Origin: Pandoraea horticolens
GTDB lineage: Bacteria; Pseudomonadota; Gammaproteobacteria; Burkholderiales; Burkholderiaceae
NCBI RefSeq assembly: GCF_902459555.1
Contig: NZ_CABPSM010000004.1
Span: forward strand, 124,001 to 188,000
Length of the DNA: 64,000 nt
Direction: 5' to 3'
Positions 26,701-35,349 of this stretch are shown in pieces. Below the pieces are notes generated by a model that made no database searches, had not been told where the DNA came from, and worked only from the letters and a program-made list of their open reading frames with translations. A program made the translations under genes and the position numbers. Numbering within the stretch: the first letter of the stretch is position 1; the number at the start of each line of letters is the position of its first letter.

Positions 26701-27987
26701 TCAGACACCGGCCGCCACGGGGCGCTTCGGCGCGTGCGGCGCAATACGCAGCACCATGAGCGCGCCGAGAATGCATACGCCACCCGAGAGCATCGAGGCC
26801 ATCGTGTAGTTGCCCAGCGTGGCGCGCAGCGAACCGGCGACAAGTGTCGCGGTCGCCGCACCGAGTTGGTGGCCGGCGACGATCCAGCCGAACACGATCG
26901 GGGCCATCGACTTGCCGAAAACATCGGTCGTCAGACGCACCGTCGGCGGTACCGTCGCGATCCAGTCCAGACCGTAGAACAGGGCGAAGAGCGGAATGCC
27001 GAAGAAGTCGAAACCGAACGCATACGGCAGATAAATCAGCGACACGCCGCGCAATCCGTAGTACCAGAACAGCAGCACACGGCTGTTGTAACGATCCGAG
27101 AGCCAGCCCGACGCCGTGGTGCCCACGAGGTCGAGCACGCCCATGGCCGCCAGAATGCCCGCACCCTTGACCTCGGAGAGGCCGTAATCGCCACACATCG
27201 CGATGAAGTGCGTGCCGATATAGCCGTTAGTGCTCGCGCCGCAAATGAAGAAGCTGAAGAACAGCAGCCAGAAGTCGCGCCTGCCTGCCGCCATGCGCAG
27301 TGCCGACAGCGCGGTCTTGAGCGGATTGCCTTGGGCGAGCGGCGTGTCGGCGGCGTCTGCCGGCGCGCCGACCGGGCGCAGACCGACCGACCCCGGACGC
27401 TCCGGCACGAGGAATGCCACGAGCGGCAGCACCAGCGCAGCGACCAGCCCCACGATCAACACCACCGGACGCCAGCCGTAGTTCTCGGTGATCGCGGCCA
27501 TGATCGGCAGAAACACCATCTGGCCGGTGGCGGAGCTGGCGGTGAGAACACCCATCGCCAGACCGCGATGCGTGTGGAACCAGCGGTTCGATACCGTCGC
27601 CGCCAGTGTCACGGCCGCCACGCCGGTTCCGCCGCCGACCATGACGCCCCAGATCAGCACCATCTGCCAAGGCGCCGTCATCAGCGATGAAAGCGCCGTG
27701 CCCGACGCGAGCAACAACAGGGCTGCCATCACCGTCGGACGGATGCCGAAGCGCTGCATGGCAGCCGCAGCAAACGGGCCGGTCAGGCCGTAAAGCGCCA
27801 GATTGACGGAAATCGCCAGCGAGATCGTGGCGCGGCTCCAGCCGAAGTCGTGCTCGAGCGGCACCATCATGACGCTCGGCGTCGCGCGAATGCCCGCCGA
27901 GGCGAGCAGGACCAGGAAAATTACGCCGACGACAATCCAACCGTAGTGGAAGCGTCCGTCAATGCGCCTTGCAAGTGCAGCCTTCAT
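26701..27987 (-). CDS. Major facilitator superfamily transporter (OFA/oxalate-formate antiporter-like)
   Basis: 428 residues with twelve likely membrane helices. The N-terminal FHYGWIVVGVIFLVLLASAG and GWSRATISLAISVNLALYG, and the loop VSNRWFHTHRGLAMGVLTAS, are typical of monocarboxylate/OFA-type carriers. The start at 27987 has AAGGA eight nucleotides upstream. It is divergent from the TetR gene, with a repeated operator-like sequence between them, so it is probably the regulated target. The substrate is unknown. Confidence 0.88.
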   Translation of the reverse strand: MKAALARRIDGRFHYGWIVVGVIFLVLLASAGIRATPSVMMVPLEHDFGWSRATISLAISVNLALYGLTGPFAAAAMQRFGIRPTVMAALLLLASGTALSSLMTAPWQMVLIWGVMVGGGTGVAAVTLAATVSNRWFHTHRGLAMGVLTASSATGQMVFLPIMAAITENYGWRPVVLIVGLVAALVLPLVAFLVPERPGSVGLRPVGAPADAADTPLAQGNPLKTALSALRMAAGRRDFWLLFFSFFICGASTNGYIGTHFIAMCGDYGLSEVKGAGILAAMGVLDLVGTTASGWLSDRYNSRVLLFWYYGLRGVSLIYLPYAFGFDFFGIPLFALFYGLDWIATVPPTVRLTTDVFGKSMAPIVFGWIVAGHQLGAATATLVAGSLRATLGNYTMASMLSGGVCILGALMVLRIAPHAPKRPVAAGV

Positions 27988-28073
27988 GGCGGAAATCCTT
28001 GCTGGGGTTCGGTGTTGCCAGCCGAACCGGGAACGTTTGCGAGAACCGGTATGTCTATGTTCATCGGCCGTCA

Positions 28074-28126
28074 TGTGACAGACCGGTAACATGAGGTTGC
28101 CATGTTATGAACCGATCGGTAACATG
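28074..28126. promoter_or_regulatory. Two-copy operator between the MFS and TetR genes
   Basis: Two 20-bp copies, TGTGACAGACCGGTAACATG (28074-28093) and ATGAACCGATCGGTAACATG (28107-28126), share the last ten bases and lie 33 bp apart, about three helical turns. The second contains the perfect palindrome ACCGATCGGT (28111-28120), a typical TetR-family site. A looser ACCGGTATG copy lies at 28045-28053. Autoregulation by the TetR protein and repression of the MFS gene are inferred. Confidence 0.65.
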
Positions 28127-28197
28127 TCAAGTATTCCTTTGTGGCGGCAGGGCTTTGTCCCGCGTCGCAAATTTCTGCTTTTGGGGAGCGCCAGGCA

Positions 28198-28941
28198 ATG
28201 GCCAAATCGACAACGACCGTACCGCCCGTAAGGCCTGACATGCCAGACCCGGCGAACGCGGGTGTGGCAACGGCAGCCAAGGGCGAGGGCAAGGCAGCGC
28301 CGTCGCGGCGTCGCAGTGTGGCGTCGCGCGCGGGCAAGACCGCGCGGCACGTCACGCCGGCGCCCGTCGCGCAGCAGTGTTTGCTCAACGCGGCTGTGGA
28401 ATTGTTCCATGCGGAAGGGGTGCGCGCCGTCGGGGTGGATGCCGTCGTCAAGCGCGCCGGTGTGAACAAGATGTGCCTCTATCGCCAGTTCGCATCGAAG
28501 GACGAATTGATTCTGGCGTACCTCGATCACATGCAGACGATGAGTCTGGCGCGTATCGACGAGAGCATCGCGAAACGGGCGGGCGAGCCGCGCGCGCAGA
28601 TGTTGCAAATCTTCGTGGATCTTTCCGAGCGGGCGAGCAAACCCGGCTATCGCGGCTGCCCGTTCGTCAATGTGGCGGCTGAATTCCCCGACCCGGCGCA
28701 TGCGGCGCGCAAGTTGGTGGTGAACTACAAGGCGGAAGTGGTGCAGCGCTTCACGGCACTCGCCACGGCCGCCGGCTTGCAGAAACCGGCGCCGCTGGTC
28801 GACGCGTTATCGCTCATTCTCGAAGGGGCTTACGCGGCGAGCCAGACCTTCGGCGTTGGCTCGCCGCCGCTGCGTATCCTGCCGGCCGTGGCGCGCCGGA
28901 TCATCGAGGCAGGGATGGCGGGCGAGTTGGACGCGGCCTGA
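28198..28941 (+). CDS. TetR/AcrR family transcriptional regulator
   Basis: 247 residues. A basic, low-complexity N-terminal extension of about 55 residues (many Ala, Pro, Arg) precedes the TetR helix-turn-helix (AVELFHAEGVRAVGVDAVVKRAGVNKMCLYRQFASKDELI, residues about 65-105). The C-terminal ligand domain contains GYRGCPFVNVAAEFPDP, a motif common in regulators of xenobiotic or aldehyde responses. The ATG at 28198 follows GGGGAG. It is divergent from the MFS gene and likely binds the repeated sites in the shared promoter region. Confidence 0.9.
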   Translation: MAKSTTTVPPVRPDMPDPANAGVATAAKGEGKAAPSRRRSVASRAGKTARHVTPAPVAQQCLLNAAVELFHAEGVRAVGVDAVVKRAGVNKMCLYRQFASKDELILAYLDHMQTMSLARIDESIAKRAGEPRAQMLQIFVDLSERASKPGYRGCPFVNVAAEFPDPAHAARKLVVNYKAEVVQRFTALATAAGLQKPAPLVDALSLILEGAYAASQTFGVGSPPLRILPAVARRIIEAGMAGELDAA

Positions 28942-28995
28942 GCCGGGCCGCATCGCTCGCCTGCGGACGCGCTGACAACTCGTTACGTCGCCTCG

Positions 28996-30606
28996 TCAGG
29001 CGGCGAGCCGCTTGAGCGCCACGGCTGCCGAACCGCGCGCGTCCGCAAGCTGGTTATCCGACGTCATGCGAAACGCGGCGACCGCCTGATCGAGCGCGCG
29101 CGCCTGATCTTCCATCGACGCGGCGGCGGCTGCCGCCTGCTCCACGAGCGCAGCGTTCTGCTGCGTGACTTCGTCCATTTGCGTGACGGCACGCCCGACC
29201 TGCTCGATGCCGTGGCTTTGTTCGGTAGATGCCGCCGAAATCTCGCCCATGATGTCGGTGACTCGCCGCACGGCCTGCACCACGTCTTGCATGGTCTGAC
29301 CGGCCTGCGTCACGAGAGTCGAGCCATCCTGCACCCGTGCGTTCGACGATTCGATCAGTTCCTTGATCTCCTTGGCCGCTGCCGCGCTGCGCTGGGCGAG
29401 CGTGCGCACTTCGCCCGCAACGACCGCGAAGCCGCGTCCCTGCTCGCCTGCGCGGGCCGCTTCCACGGCGGCGTTGAGCGCGAGGATGTTCGTCTGGAAT
29501 GCGATGCCGTCGATCACGCCGATGATGTCGACTACCTTGCCCGAGCTGTGCGAGATGCCTTCCATCGTCGCCACCACCTGATCGACGACTTGCCCGCCGC
29601 GCACGGCGATGGCCGAGGCGTTCTCCGCCAGTTGGCTGGCCTGACGCGCGTTGTCGGCGTTCTGCCGGACGGTGGACGTGAGCTGTTCCATCGATGAGGC
29701 TGTCTCTTCGAGCGCTGCCGCCTGCTGTTCGGTACGTGCAGACAGATCGGTATTCCCTTCGGCAATTTCGCGTGCTGCGAGCGTGATGGCGCTCGTGCCG
29801 CCGCGAATGCGTCCGATCATCTGCTGAAGATTGGCCTGCATGCGCTGCATTGCGAAGAGCAGGCTGGCGCCGTCGCCCTGACGCAGACGCACTTGCGTGA
29901 GCAGGTCGCCGTCGGCAATGCGCGTCGCGATATCGGCCGCGTATTCGGGCTCGCCGCCGAGGCTGTGCTGAACGTTACGGATGATGAGCAACATGACGCC
30001 CGACACGGCCAGACCGATCACGGCGAGCATCGCTCCCCAGCGCAGCAGTGCGCCGACGAAGGCGGCATTGATGTCGTCGACGTAGACGCCGGTCGTCAGA
30101 TACCAGTCCCACGGCGAATAGGTGCCGACGCGGCTGATCTTCTCGACAGGTTTGTCCGAACCGGGTTTGGGCCAGAGATAGGTGACGAATGGGTCGTCAG
30201 TCCGCGCAGCCGCGACGATCTCCGAGAACATGAGCTTGCCCGACGGATCGCGGAACTGACTCATGTCCTTGCCTTCGAGCTTGGGATTGACCCCGTTGAG
30301 CACGATCACGCGCTGCGAGTTCAAGATGCCGAAATAGTTGTCGCCGTCGTAGCGGATCGCGCCGATCTGCTCGCGCGCGAGCTTTTGCGCGTCGGCCACA
30401 CTGATCTCGCCGCGCTGGGCGCGTTCGCCGTAATACTTGGCGAGGCTCAGGCCGGCATCGACCACGTGCGTGAGGCCCTCGCGCCGCTCGGCCAGCATCG
30501 TGTCGCGCTGCGCCCAGGCTCCCCAGACTGCCATGGCCAGCAGGCTGACCCACATCAACGCAACGGCAGACCACAACTTCGCTTTCAAACTCAACTGCTG
30601 GATCAC
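28996..30606 (-). CDS. Methyl-accepting chemotaxis protein with Cache sensor
   Basis: 536 residues. An N-terminal membrane helix is followed by a periplasmic single-Cache domain (about residues 35-185; [37 protein letters not shown]), a second helix ([21 protein letters not shown]), a HAMP-like segment and the signalling domain. The hairpin tip is intact: [37 protein letters not shown]. The start is GTG at 30606 with GGGGAAGACGAA upstream. It lacks a C-terminal CheR-tethering pentapeptide. The ligand cannot be inferred beyond the small organic acids often bound by this sensor type. Confidence 0.93.
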   Translation of the reverse strand: MIQQLSLKAKLWSAVALMWVSLLAMAVWGAWAQRDTMLAERREGLTHVVDAGLSLAKYYGERAQRGEISVADAQKLAREQIGAIRYDGDNYFGILNSQRVIVLNGVNPKLEGKDMSQFRDPSGKLMFSEIVAAARTDDPFVTYLWPKPGSDKPVEKISRVGTYSPWDWYLTTGVYVDDINAAFVGALLRWGAMLAVIGLAVSGVMLLIIRNVQHSLGGEPEYAADIATRIADGDLLTQVRLRQGDGASLLFAMQRMQANLQQMIGRIRGGTSAITLAAREIAEGNTDLSARTEQQAAALEETASSMEQLTSTVRQNADNARQASQLAENASAIAVRGGQVVDQVVATMEGISHSSGKVVDIIGVIDGIAFQTNILALNAAVEAARAGEQGRGFAVVAGEVRTLAQRSAAAAKEIKELIESSNARVQDGSTLVTQAGQTMQDVVQAVRRVTDIMGEISAASTEQSHGIEQVGRAVTQMDEVTQQNAALVEQAAAAAASMEDQARALDQAVAAFRMTSDNQLADARGSAAVALKRLAA

Positions 30607-30797
30607 TTCGTCTTCCCCACTGATTCCGCGCTGGTGTCACTCCGGCGGTGGCCGCGCGTGACGCGTCACCACGCCCGCGCGGTCCGATTGTCGATCGATT
30701 GTCAATGCTCCCGATGAGAACACGGACCCAACATGTGCTAACGGCAGTCTGGGAAAGGACTTGAGCGGCGCGGGGGCAAAGGAAGGGCGAAAACGGC

Positions 30798-31388
30798 TCA
30801 GCCGTGAATGACCACCAGCAAGCCGCGTGCGACGGCTTTTCCGACGTTGCGGATGGCATGGGCGCGGTCGGCGGGATAGCGGGCAGTCTCGCCTGGCTTG
30901 GCGCGTCTCGCGAAGTGCTCGACTTCGATGTCGACCTGACCGTCGAACACGGTGAAGTGCTCGCGCGTGCCCGGATCGTGTGGCTCCGACACGAGCGCTG
31001 CGCCGGGTTGCAGCGTCAGTTCGTACCACTCGTATTTGCCGGCCAGCTCCATCGGGCCGAGGATCTTCAACTGATAGGCGTGCTCCGCCCCCGCCAGCGT
31101 GGGGATTTCATGCTTGCCGATCACGCGTACCGGCTCGGGGTCGCCGGTGGGGGCGCCGAGCAATTGGTCGAGCCGCACGCCCAGTGCATTGGCCAGCCGC
31201 CACGCCACCGCGATGGTCGGGTTGGCCTTGTCGCGCTCGATCTGCGAGAGCATCGACTTTGAAACGCCGGAAGCGCGAGAGAGCGTCTCGAGCGTCATGC
31301 CACGCTCTTTGCGCAGTTGCTGAATCATGTCGCCAACGGGCGGCGGTGCGACCGGGGACATCGCGGACGCAACGGGAGTGCTTGCCAT
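30798..31388 (-). CDS. XRE-family regulator with C-terminal cupin domain
   Basis: 196 residues: a helix-turn-helix at about 20-75 (MIQQLRKERGMTLETLSRASGVSKSMLSQIERDKANPTIAVAWRLANAL) followed by a cupin domain (EWYELTLQPGAALVSEPHDPGTREHFTVFDGQVDIEV). Such proteins regulate amino-acid or polyamine catabolism and often their own gene. It is divergent from kbl-tdh with a strong inverted repeat between, so it is probably the local regulator of threonine breakdown. Confidence 0.9.
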   Translation of the reverse strand: MASTPVASAMSPVAPPPVGDMIQQLRKERGMTLETLSRASGVSKSMLSQIERDKANPTIAVAWRLANALGVRLDQLLGAPTGDPEPVRVIGKHEIPTLAGAEHAYQLKILGPMELAGKYEWYELTLQPGAALVSEPHDPGTREHFTVFDGQVDIEVEHFARRAKPGETARYPADRAHAIRNVGKAVARGLLVVIHG

Positions 31389-31417
31389 ATGAATTCCGGG
31401 ATATTAGAATTTTCCAA

Positions 31418-31440
31418 TATATTGAAACTTGTTCAATATA
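31418..31440. promoter_or_regulatory. 9-5-9 inverted repeat between the XRE-cupin gene and kbl
   Basis: TATATTGAA-ACTTG-TTCAATATA, a perfect 9-bp inverted repeat, 30 nt upstream of the regulator start. The overlapping CAATATATTG at 31415-31424 is a second palindrome, which suggests adjacent or alternative half-sites. The AT content is far above the surroundings. It is the probable binding site of the XRE-cupin protein. Confidence 0.65.
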
Positions 31441-31600
31441 AAGTATAGTTTCCGATAAGGTGAATGGCTGCATGGTAGCAGAGCAAACGGCCCATTCACG
31501 CATGGCTTTCGATACCCGGGCGGCATTCACCGATGCCGCCGGAATCTTCGGCCGGCACCGCACAACGGCGCCGGCCAACCGCACAAAGGAGATGCCCACG

Positions 31601-32818
31601 ATGACTGCACACACCCCGGAGGCCCGCGAGGGTTTCTATCGCCAACTGACCGAACGACTGGAAGATACGCGCCGCCAGGGCCTTTTCAAGCAGGAACGCG
31701 TGCTCATGTCGCGGCAGGGGCCGGAGGTCATGTGCGACGACGGGCAAACGCGCATCAACCTGTGCGCCAACAACTATCTGGGGCTGTCGGGCAGCGAATC
31801 GCTCGTCAAGGCCGGGCAGAAGGCGCTGGAAGACTTCGGTTTTGGCCTGTCGTCGGTGCGCTTCATCTGCGGCACGCAAGGTCCGCACAAGGAGCTTGAA
31901 GCGCGCATCGCCGCGTATCTCGGCACGGAAGACGCCATCCTGTACGCTGCCGCGTTCGACGCCAATGGTGGCCTGTTCGAACCGCTGTTCGACGAGCAGG
32001 ACGCCATCATCTCCGACGCCCTCAACCACGCCTCGATCATCGACGGCGTGCGTCTTTGCAAGGCGCAGCGCCTGCGCTATGCGCACAACGATATGGAAGA
32101 CCTCGAGCGCCAGTTGCAGGCGGCGGCCGGGGCGCGTCATCGCATCATCGTCACCGACGGTGTGTTCTCGATGGACGGCACGATTGCCCAGCTCGATCGC
32201 ATCGTGGCGCTGGCCGAACAATACGGTGCACTCATCATGATCGACGAGTGTCACGCGACCGGCTTCATGGGGCCGACAGGGCGTGGCACGCACGAGCATC
32301 ATGGCGTGCTCGGCAAGATCGACATCATTACCGGCACGCTGGGCAAGGCGCTCGGCGGCGCGATGGGCGGCTTCACGGCGGGCCGCCGCGAGGTGATCGA
32401 GACGCTGCGCCAGCGCTCGCGCCCGTATCTTTTTTCGAACAGCCTCGCGCCGGCCATCGTCGGCACGTCGCTCTCGGTGTTCGACGAACTCGAACATTCG
32501 TCGGCGCGCCGCGAGCAATTGCACGAGAACACCGCGTTCTTCCGCAAGGAAGTGGCGGCGCTGGGTTTCACCATCAAGCCGGGCACCCATCCGATCGTGC
32601 CCGTCATGCTTTTCGACGCCACGCTGGCCCAGCGCTTTGCGCAGCGACTCTATGAACTGGGCGTGATCGCCACCGGCTTCTTCTACCCCGTGGTGCCGCA
32701 GGGCCAGGCGCGCGTGCGCGTGCAACTCTCGGCGGCGCATACCCGCGAACACCTGACTCGCGCACTGGTGGCGTTCGCACAGGCCGGCAACGAACTCGGC
32801 ATTCTCAAGCAAGGTTGA
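31601..32818 (+). CDS. kbl: 2-amino-3-ketobutyrate coenzyme A ligase (glycine C-acetyltransferase)
   Basis: 405 residues, alpha-oxoamine synthase fold. With CoA it splits 2-amino-3-ketobutyrate, the product of threonine dehydrogenase, into glycine and acetyl-CoA. Family motifs: INLCANNYLGLSG, FGFGLSSVRFICGTQGPHKELE, VTDGVFSMDG, IMIDECHATGFMGPTGRG, and the pyridoxal-phosphate lysine in TGTLGKALGGAMGG. AAAGGAG lies nine nt before the ATG at 31601; the earlier ATG at 31592 abuts that site and is less likely. The dehydrogenase gene follows after 2 nt. Confidence 0.96.
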   Translation: MTAHTPEAREGFYRQLTERLEDTRRQGLFKQERVLMSRQGPEVMCDDGQTRINLCANNYLGLSGSESLVKAGQKALEDFGFGLSSVRFICGTQGPHKELEARIAAYLGTEDAILYAAAFDANGGLFEPLFDEQDAIISDALNHASIIDGVRLCKAQRLRYAHNDMEDLERQLQAAAGARHRIIVTDGVFSMDGTIAQLDRIVALAEQYGALIMIDECHATGFMGPTGRGTHEHHGVLGKIDIITGTLGKALGGAMGGFTAGRREVIETLRQRSRPYLFSNSLAPAIVGTSLSVFDELEHSSARREQLHENTAFFRKEVAALGFTIKPGTHPIVPVMLFDATLAQRFAQRLYELGVIATGFFYPVVPQGQARVRVQLSAAHTREHLTRALVAFAQAGNELGILKQG

Positions 32819-32820
32819 AC

Positions 32821-33786
32821 ATGGAACGCATCCTCATCATCGGCGCCAACGGGCAGATCGGCAGCGAACTCGTCGAAGCGCTGGCGGCACAGTATGGCAA
32901 CGAGAACGTCGTCGCCACGGACATCGCAGCGGGACCGTCGCGCCACCCGGTGCACTACGAGACGCTCGACGTGCTCGATGCGTCGCGTCTGGCCGCGCTC
33001 GTCGAGCGCTTCGGCATCACGCAGATCTTCCATCTGGCGGCGCTGCTCTCGGCAACCGGCGAGACACGCCCGCTCCAGGCCTGGACGCTGAACATGAACG
33101 GCCTGCTCAACGTGCTCGAGTTGGCGCGTGAGCGCAAAGGGTTGCGGGTGTTCTGGCCGTCGTCGATCGCTGCGTTCGGCCCGCATACGCCGGCCGTCGA
33201 AACGCCGCAGCTCGCGATCATGGACCCGACCACGATGTACGGCATCAGCAAGCAGGCCGGCGAACGGCTGTGCGAGTACTACTTCACGAAGTTCGGCGTG
33301 GATGTGCGAAGCCTGCGCTATCCGGGCGTCATCAGCTACAAGACGCCCCCTGGCGGCGGTACCACCGATTACGCCATCGAGATCTTTCAGGCGGCGCGTC
33401 GCGGCGAGACCTACACGTGCTTCCTGAAGGAAGACGCGACGCTGCCGATGATCCACATGCCCGATGCCGTGCGTGCCACGCTCGAATTGATGAACGCGGA
33501 CGCCTCGCGGCTGCGGGTGCGTTCGTCGTACAACGTGGCTGGGGTGAGCTTCGATCCGGCGACGCTGGCTGCGGCGATTGCGCGCCGCGTGCCGGGCTTC
33601 ACAGTGAAGTACGTACCGGACTTTCGCCAGGCGATTGCCGAGACGTGGCCGCATACGCTCGACGACACCCATGCGCGCTACGACTGGGGCTGGAAACCGG
33701 CCTTCGGCCTGGATGCGATGGTCGACGACATGCTGGCCAATGTGCCGCTGGACTGGCACGCACCGGTCTTGGGAAACGCCGCCTGA
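32821..33786 (+). CDS. L-threonine 3-dehydrogenase, short-chain (GalE-like) type
   Basis: 321 residues of the extended short-chain dehydrogenase family: Rossmann motif IIGANGQIGSEL, catalytic Ser in WPSSIAAFG and Tyr-xxx-Lys in MYGISKQAGERL, plus SYKTPPGGGTTDYA, characteristic of epimerase-like threonine dehydrogenases such as that of Cupriavidus. It oxidises threonine to 2-amino-3-ketobutyrate with NAD, feeding Kbl just upstream. It is unrelated to the zinc-dependent E. coli Tdh, so I leave the symbol blank. The ATG at 32821 has AAGG 6 nt upstream. Confidence 0.9.
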   Translation: MERILIIGANGQIGSELVEALAAQYGNENVVATDIAAGPSRHPVHYETLDVLDASRLAALVERFGITQIFHLAALLSATGETRPLQAWTLNMNGLLNVLELARERKGLRVFWPSSIAAFGPHTPAVETPQLAIMDPTTMYGISKQAGERLCEYYFTKFGVDVRSLRYPGVISYKTPPGGGTTDYAIEIFQAARRGETYTCFLKEDATLPMIHMPDAVRATLELMNADASRLRVRSSYNVAGVSFDPATLAAAIARRVPGFTVKYVPDFRQAIAETWPHTLDDTHARYDWGWKPAFGLDAMVDDMLANVPLDWHAPVLGNAA

Positions 33787-33804
33787 GAAGGCTTGCCGTC
33801 CCGC

Positions 33805-33948
33805 TTACTTCGGGTGATGCACCGCGTAGTAGGCGAGTGCGGCGAGCACCGCACAGGTCACGGCGAAGGCGCGACGGCGCCAGCGGTGGGCCGGCGTGAA
33901 GGTGATGACTCGGCCGCGGCCTTCTTCTTTGGAATGGTAGTAGCTCAT
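33805..33948 (-). CDS. Small basic membrane protein (47 residues)
   Basis: Starts MSYYHSKEEGRGRVITFTPA, with a basic patch (HRWRRR) followed by one hydrophobic helix (AFAVTCAVLAALAYYAV) and a short HHPK tail. An AGAAGG ribosome site precedes the ATG at 33948. No family is recognised. The charged-then-hydrophobic pattern suggests an inner-membrane peptide with its N-terminus in the cytoplasm. It converges on tdh. Confidence 0.6.
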   Translation of the reverse strand: MSYYHSKEEGRGRVITFTPAHRWRRRAFAVTCAVLAALAYYAVHHPK

Positions 33949-34389
33949 GTTGCACCTTCTCGGGTCTGATACACGGTCTTTGCCGCGGAACGAACCTGCC
34001 CGAGCGTCCATCGATGCGCCCCCCGGCACAGGACAGGCAGGTTCCGGACCGATTATGCGACCGCACAAAAACGACCGCTAATCAGTATCTTTACCGATAG
34101 GTGTGGCCTTTTTGATACGGTCTCACCGACGCGTCGTGCGTTTCGACGATGCCTTCGGCGCGGGGCGACCCCCGCGTTTTTCCGTCCGCCCCACTCCCCG
34201 TGGGCCACCCCGGCACCGCTTCGGACAAGTGTCTCGATTCACGAGAATCTTGCGTTGCGAAGGGGGCGCGGAATCCACATTTCCCTGCTTGCGCACCGCC
34301 CTACGCGCTGAAACAATGCCGAAAAATGGTGACCACGCCGATGGTCACTTCCGAGTCGTCGTTGAGATCACGCCTGGGAGGGTCGTGCC
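33949..34389. other. Intergenic region, 441 nt
   Basis: Lies between two divergently oriented genes, the small membrane protein and the outer-membrane barrel gene. Overlapping frames on both strands look like noise. I see no clear terminator, repeat or operator; it should contain both promoters. Confidence 0.5.
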
Positions 34390-35274
34390 ATGACGCCGAA
34401 TACGCGCCGCACCGTCGCTTGCGGCCAAAGCGGAATCGCCATCGCGCGCGCCGCGTTCGTTCTTGTTGCCGCCGGATTCGTTACGGCCAACGTCCATGCG
34501 CAGGAGGCCATGCTGCGCACCAACAATCAGGTATGGATCGGTGCCGGTGCCCAGCAGTTGCACTACTGGGAGAACATCGCGCCAGGCAGGAGCGATGCCG
34601 AACGCGGCACGACAGCGGCATTCGCGCTGGGCGCATCGACCCAGCGGCAGTTGTTCGGGGTGTCGAATCTCTACTTCAGCGGGGCGGTGCGGGTGGCGCA
34701 CGGCAACGTCGACTATGGCGGCTATCTGCAAGACTTTGCGGGGCGCGTCGTCCAGCCGAATTACCAGACGAAGACGCGCTCGACGGCAACGGACGTCACG
34801 CTCAAGGCCGGTAAAGCCTTTCCGTTCCATCTCGGCACCTGGAATGCACAGGTGGTGCCCTACGTCAGCTACAGTTACCGGGACTGGATTCGCGACAGCA
34901 GCCGTGATCCGTACGGTTTTTACGAGCGCTATCGCCATCACGTAATTGGCGGCGGCCTCATGGGGCAGCTCGAACTGACGCAGAAACTGGTGGCAACGGC
35001 CGACATTCGTGCGGGCGCCATGGTGGGGGCATCGATGACGCTGGCGGGCTCGCAGAACACCTTCAACCTTGGCAACAAGCCGGTCGTCGTGGCGGGTTTC
35101 GGGCTCGACTACGCGGTCGCGCGCAACTTCCATGTGAACGCGACGTACGAGTGGTCGCGCTTCCAGTACGGTCGCTCGAGCGTCACGCAGGTGCAGCCGG
35201 GTGTGAACGCCTACGAACCCGATTCGAAGACGATCAACCAGACGTGGATGATCGGCGCAGGCTACGCGTTCTGA
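34390..35274 (+). CDS. Predicted outer-membrane beta-barrel protein
   Basis: 294 residues. A signal peptide (hydrophobic AAFVLVAAGFVTANVHA, cleavage before QEAM) is followed by alternating amphipathic strands rich in aromatic residues (NLYFSGAVRVAHGNVDYGGYL; VVPYVSYSYRDWIRD; FHVNATYEWSRFQYG) and a final Phe (GAGYAF), the usual end of a Bam-assembled barrel. It may belong to the BcsS-like family of cellulose-associated barrels, but I cannot confirm that, and no cellulose genes are nearby. It is followed by a strong terminator, so it is monocistronic. Confidence 0.75.
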   Translation: MTPNTRRTVACGQSGIAIARAAFVLVAAGFVTANVHAQEAMLRTNNQVWIGAGAQQLHYWENIAPGRSDAERGTTAAFALGASTQRQLFGVSNLYFSGAVRVAHGNVDYGGYLQDFAGRVVQPNYQTKTRSTATDVTLKAGKAFPFHLGTWNAQVVPYVSYSYRDWIRDSSRDPYGFYERYRHHVIGGGLMGQLELTQKLVATADIRAGAMVGASMTLAGSQNTFNLGNKPVVVAGFGLDYAVARNFHVNATYEWSRFQYGRSSVTQVQPGVNAYEPDSKTINQTWMIGAGYAF

Positions 35275-35282
35275 CAAAAGCC

Positions 35283-35321
35283 AACGCCGCGCGGTCGGAC
35301 GACTCGTGCGGCGTTATTTTT
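35283..35321 (+). terminator. Rho-independent terminator after the beta-barrel gene
   Basis: AACGCCGC (35283-35290) pairs with GCGGCGTT (35308-35315) and is followed by ATTTTT. It starts 8 nt after the stop codon. Confidence 0.85.
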
Positions 35322-35349
35322 CCGGCAGTCATACCCTGGTGAGGTGCGA

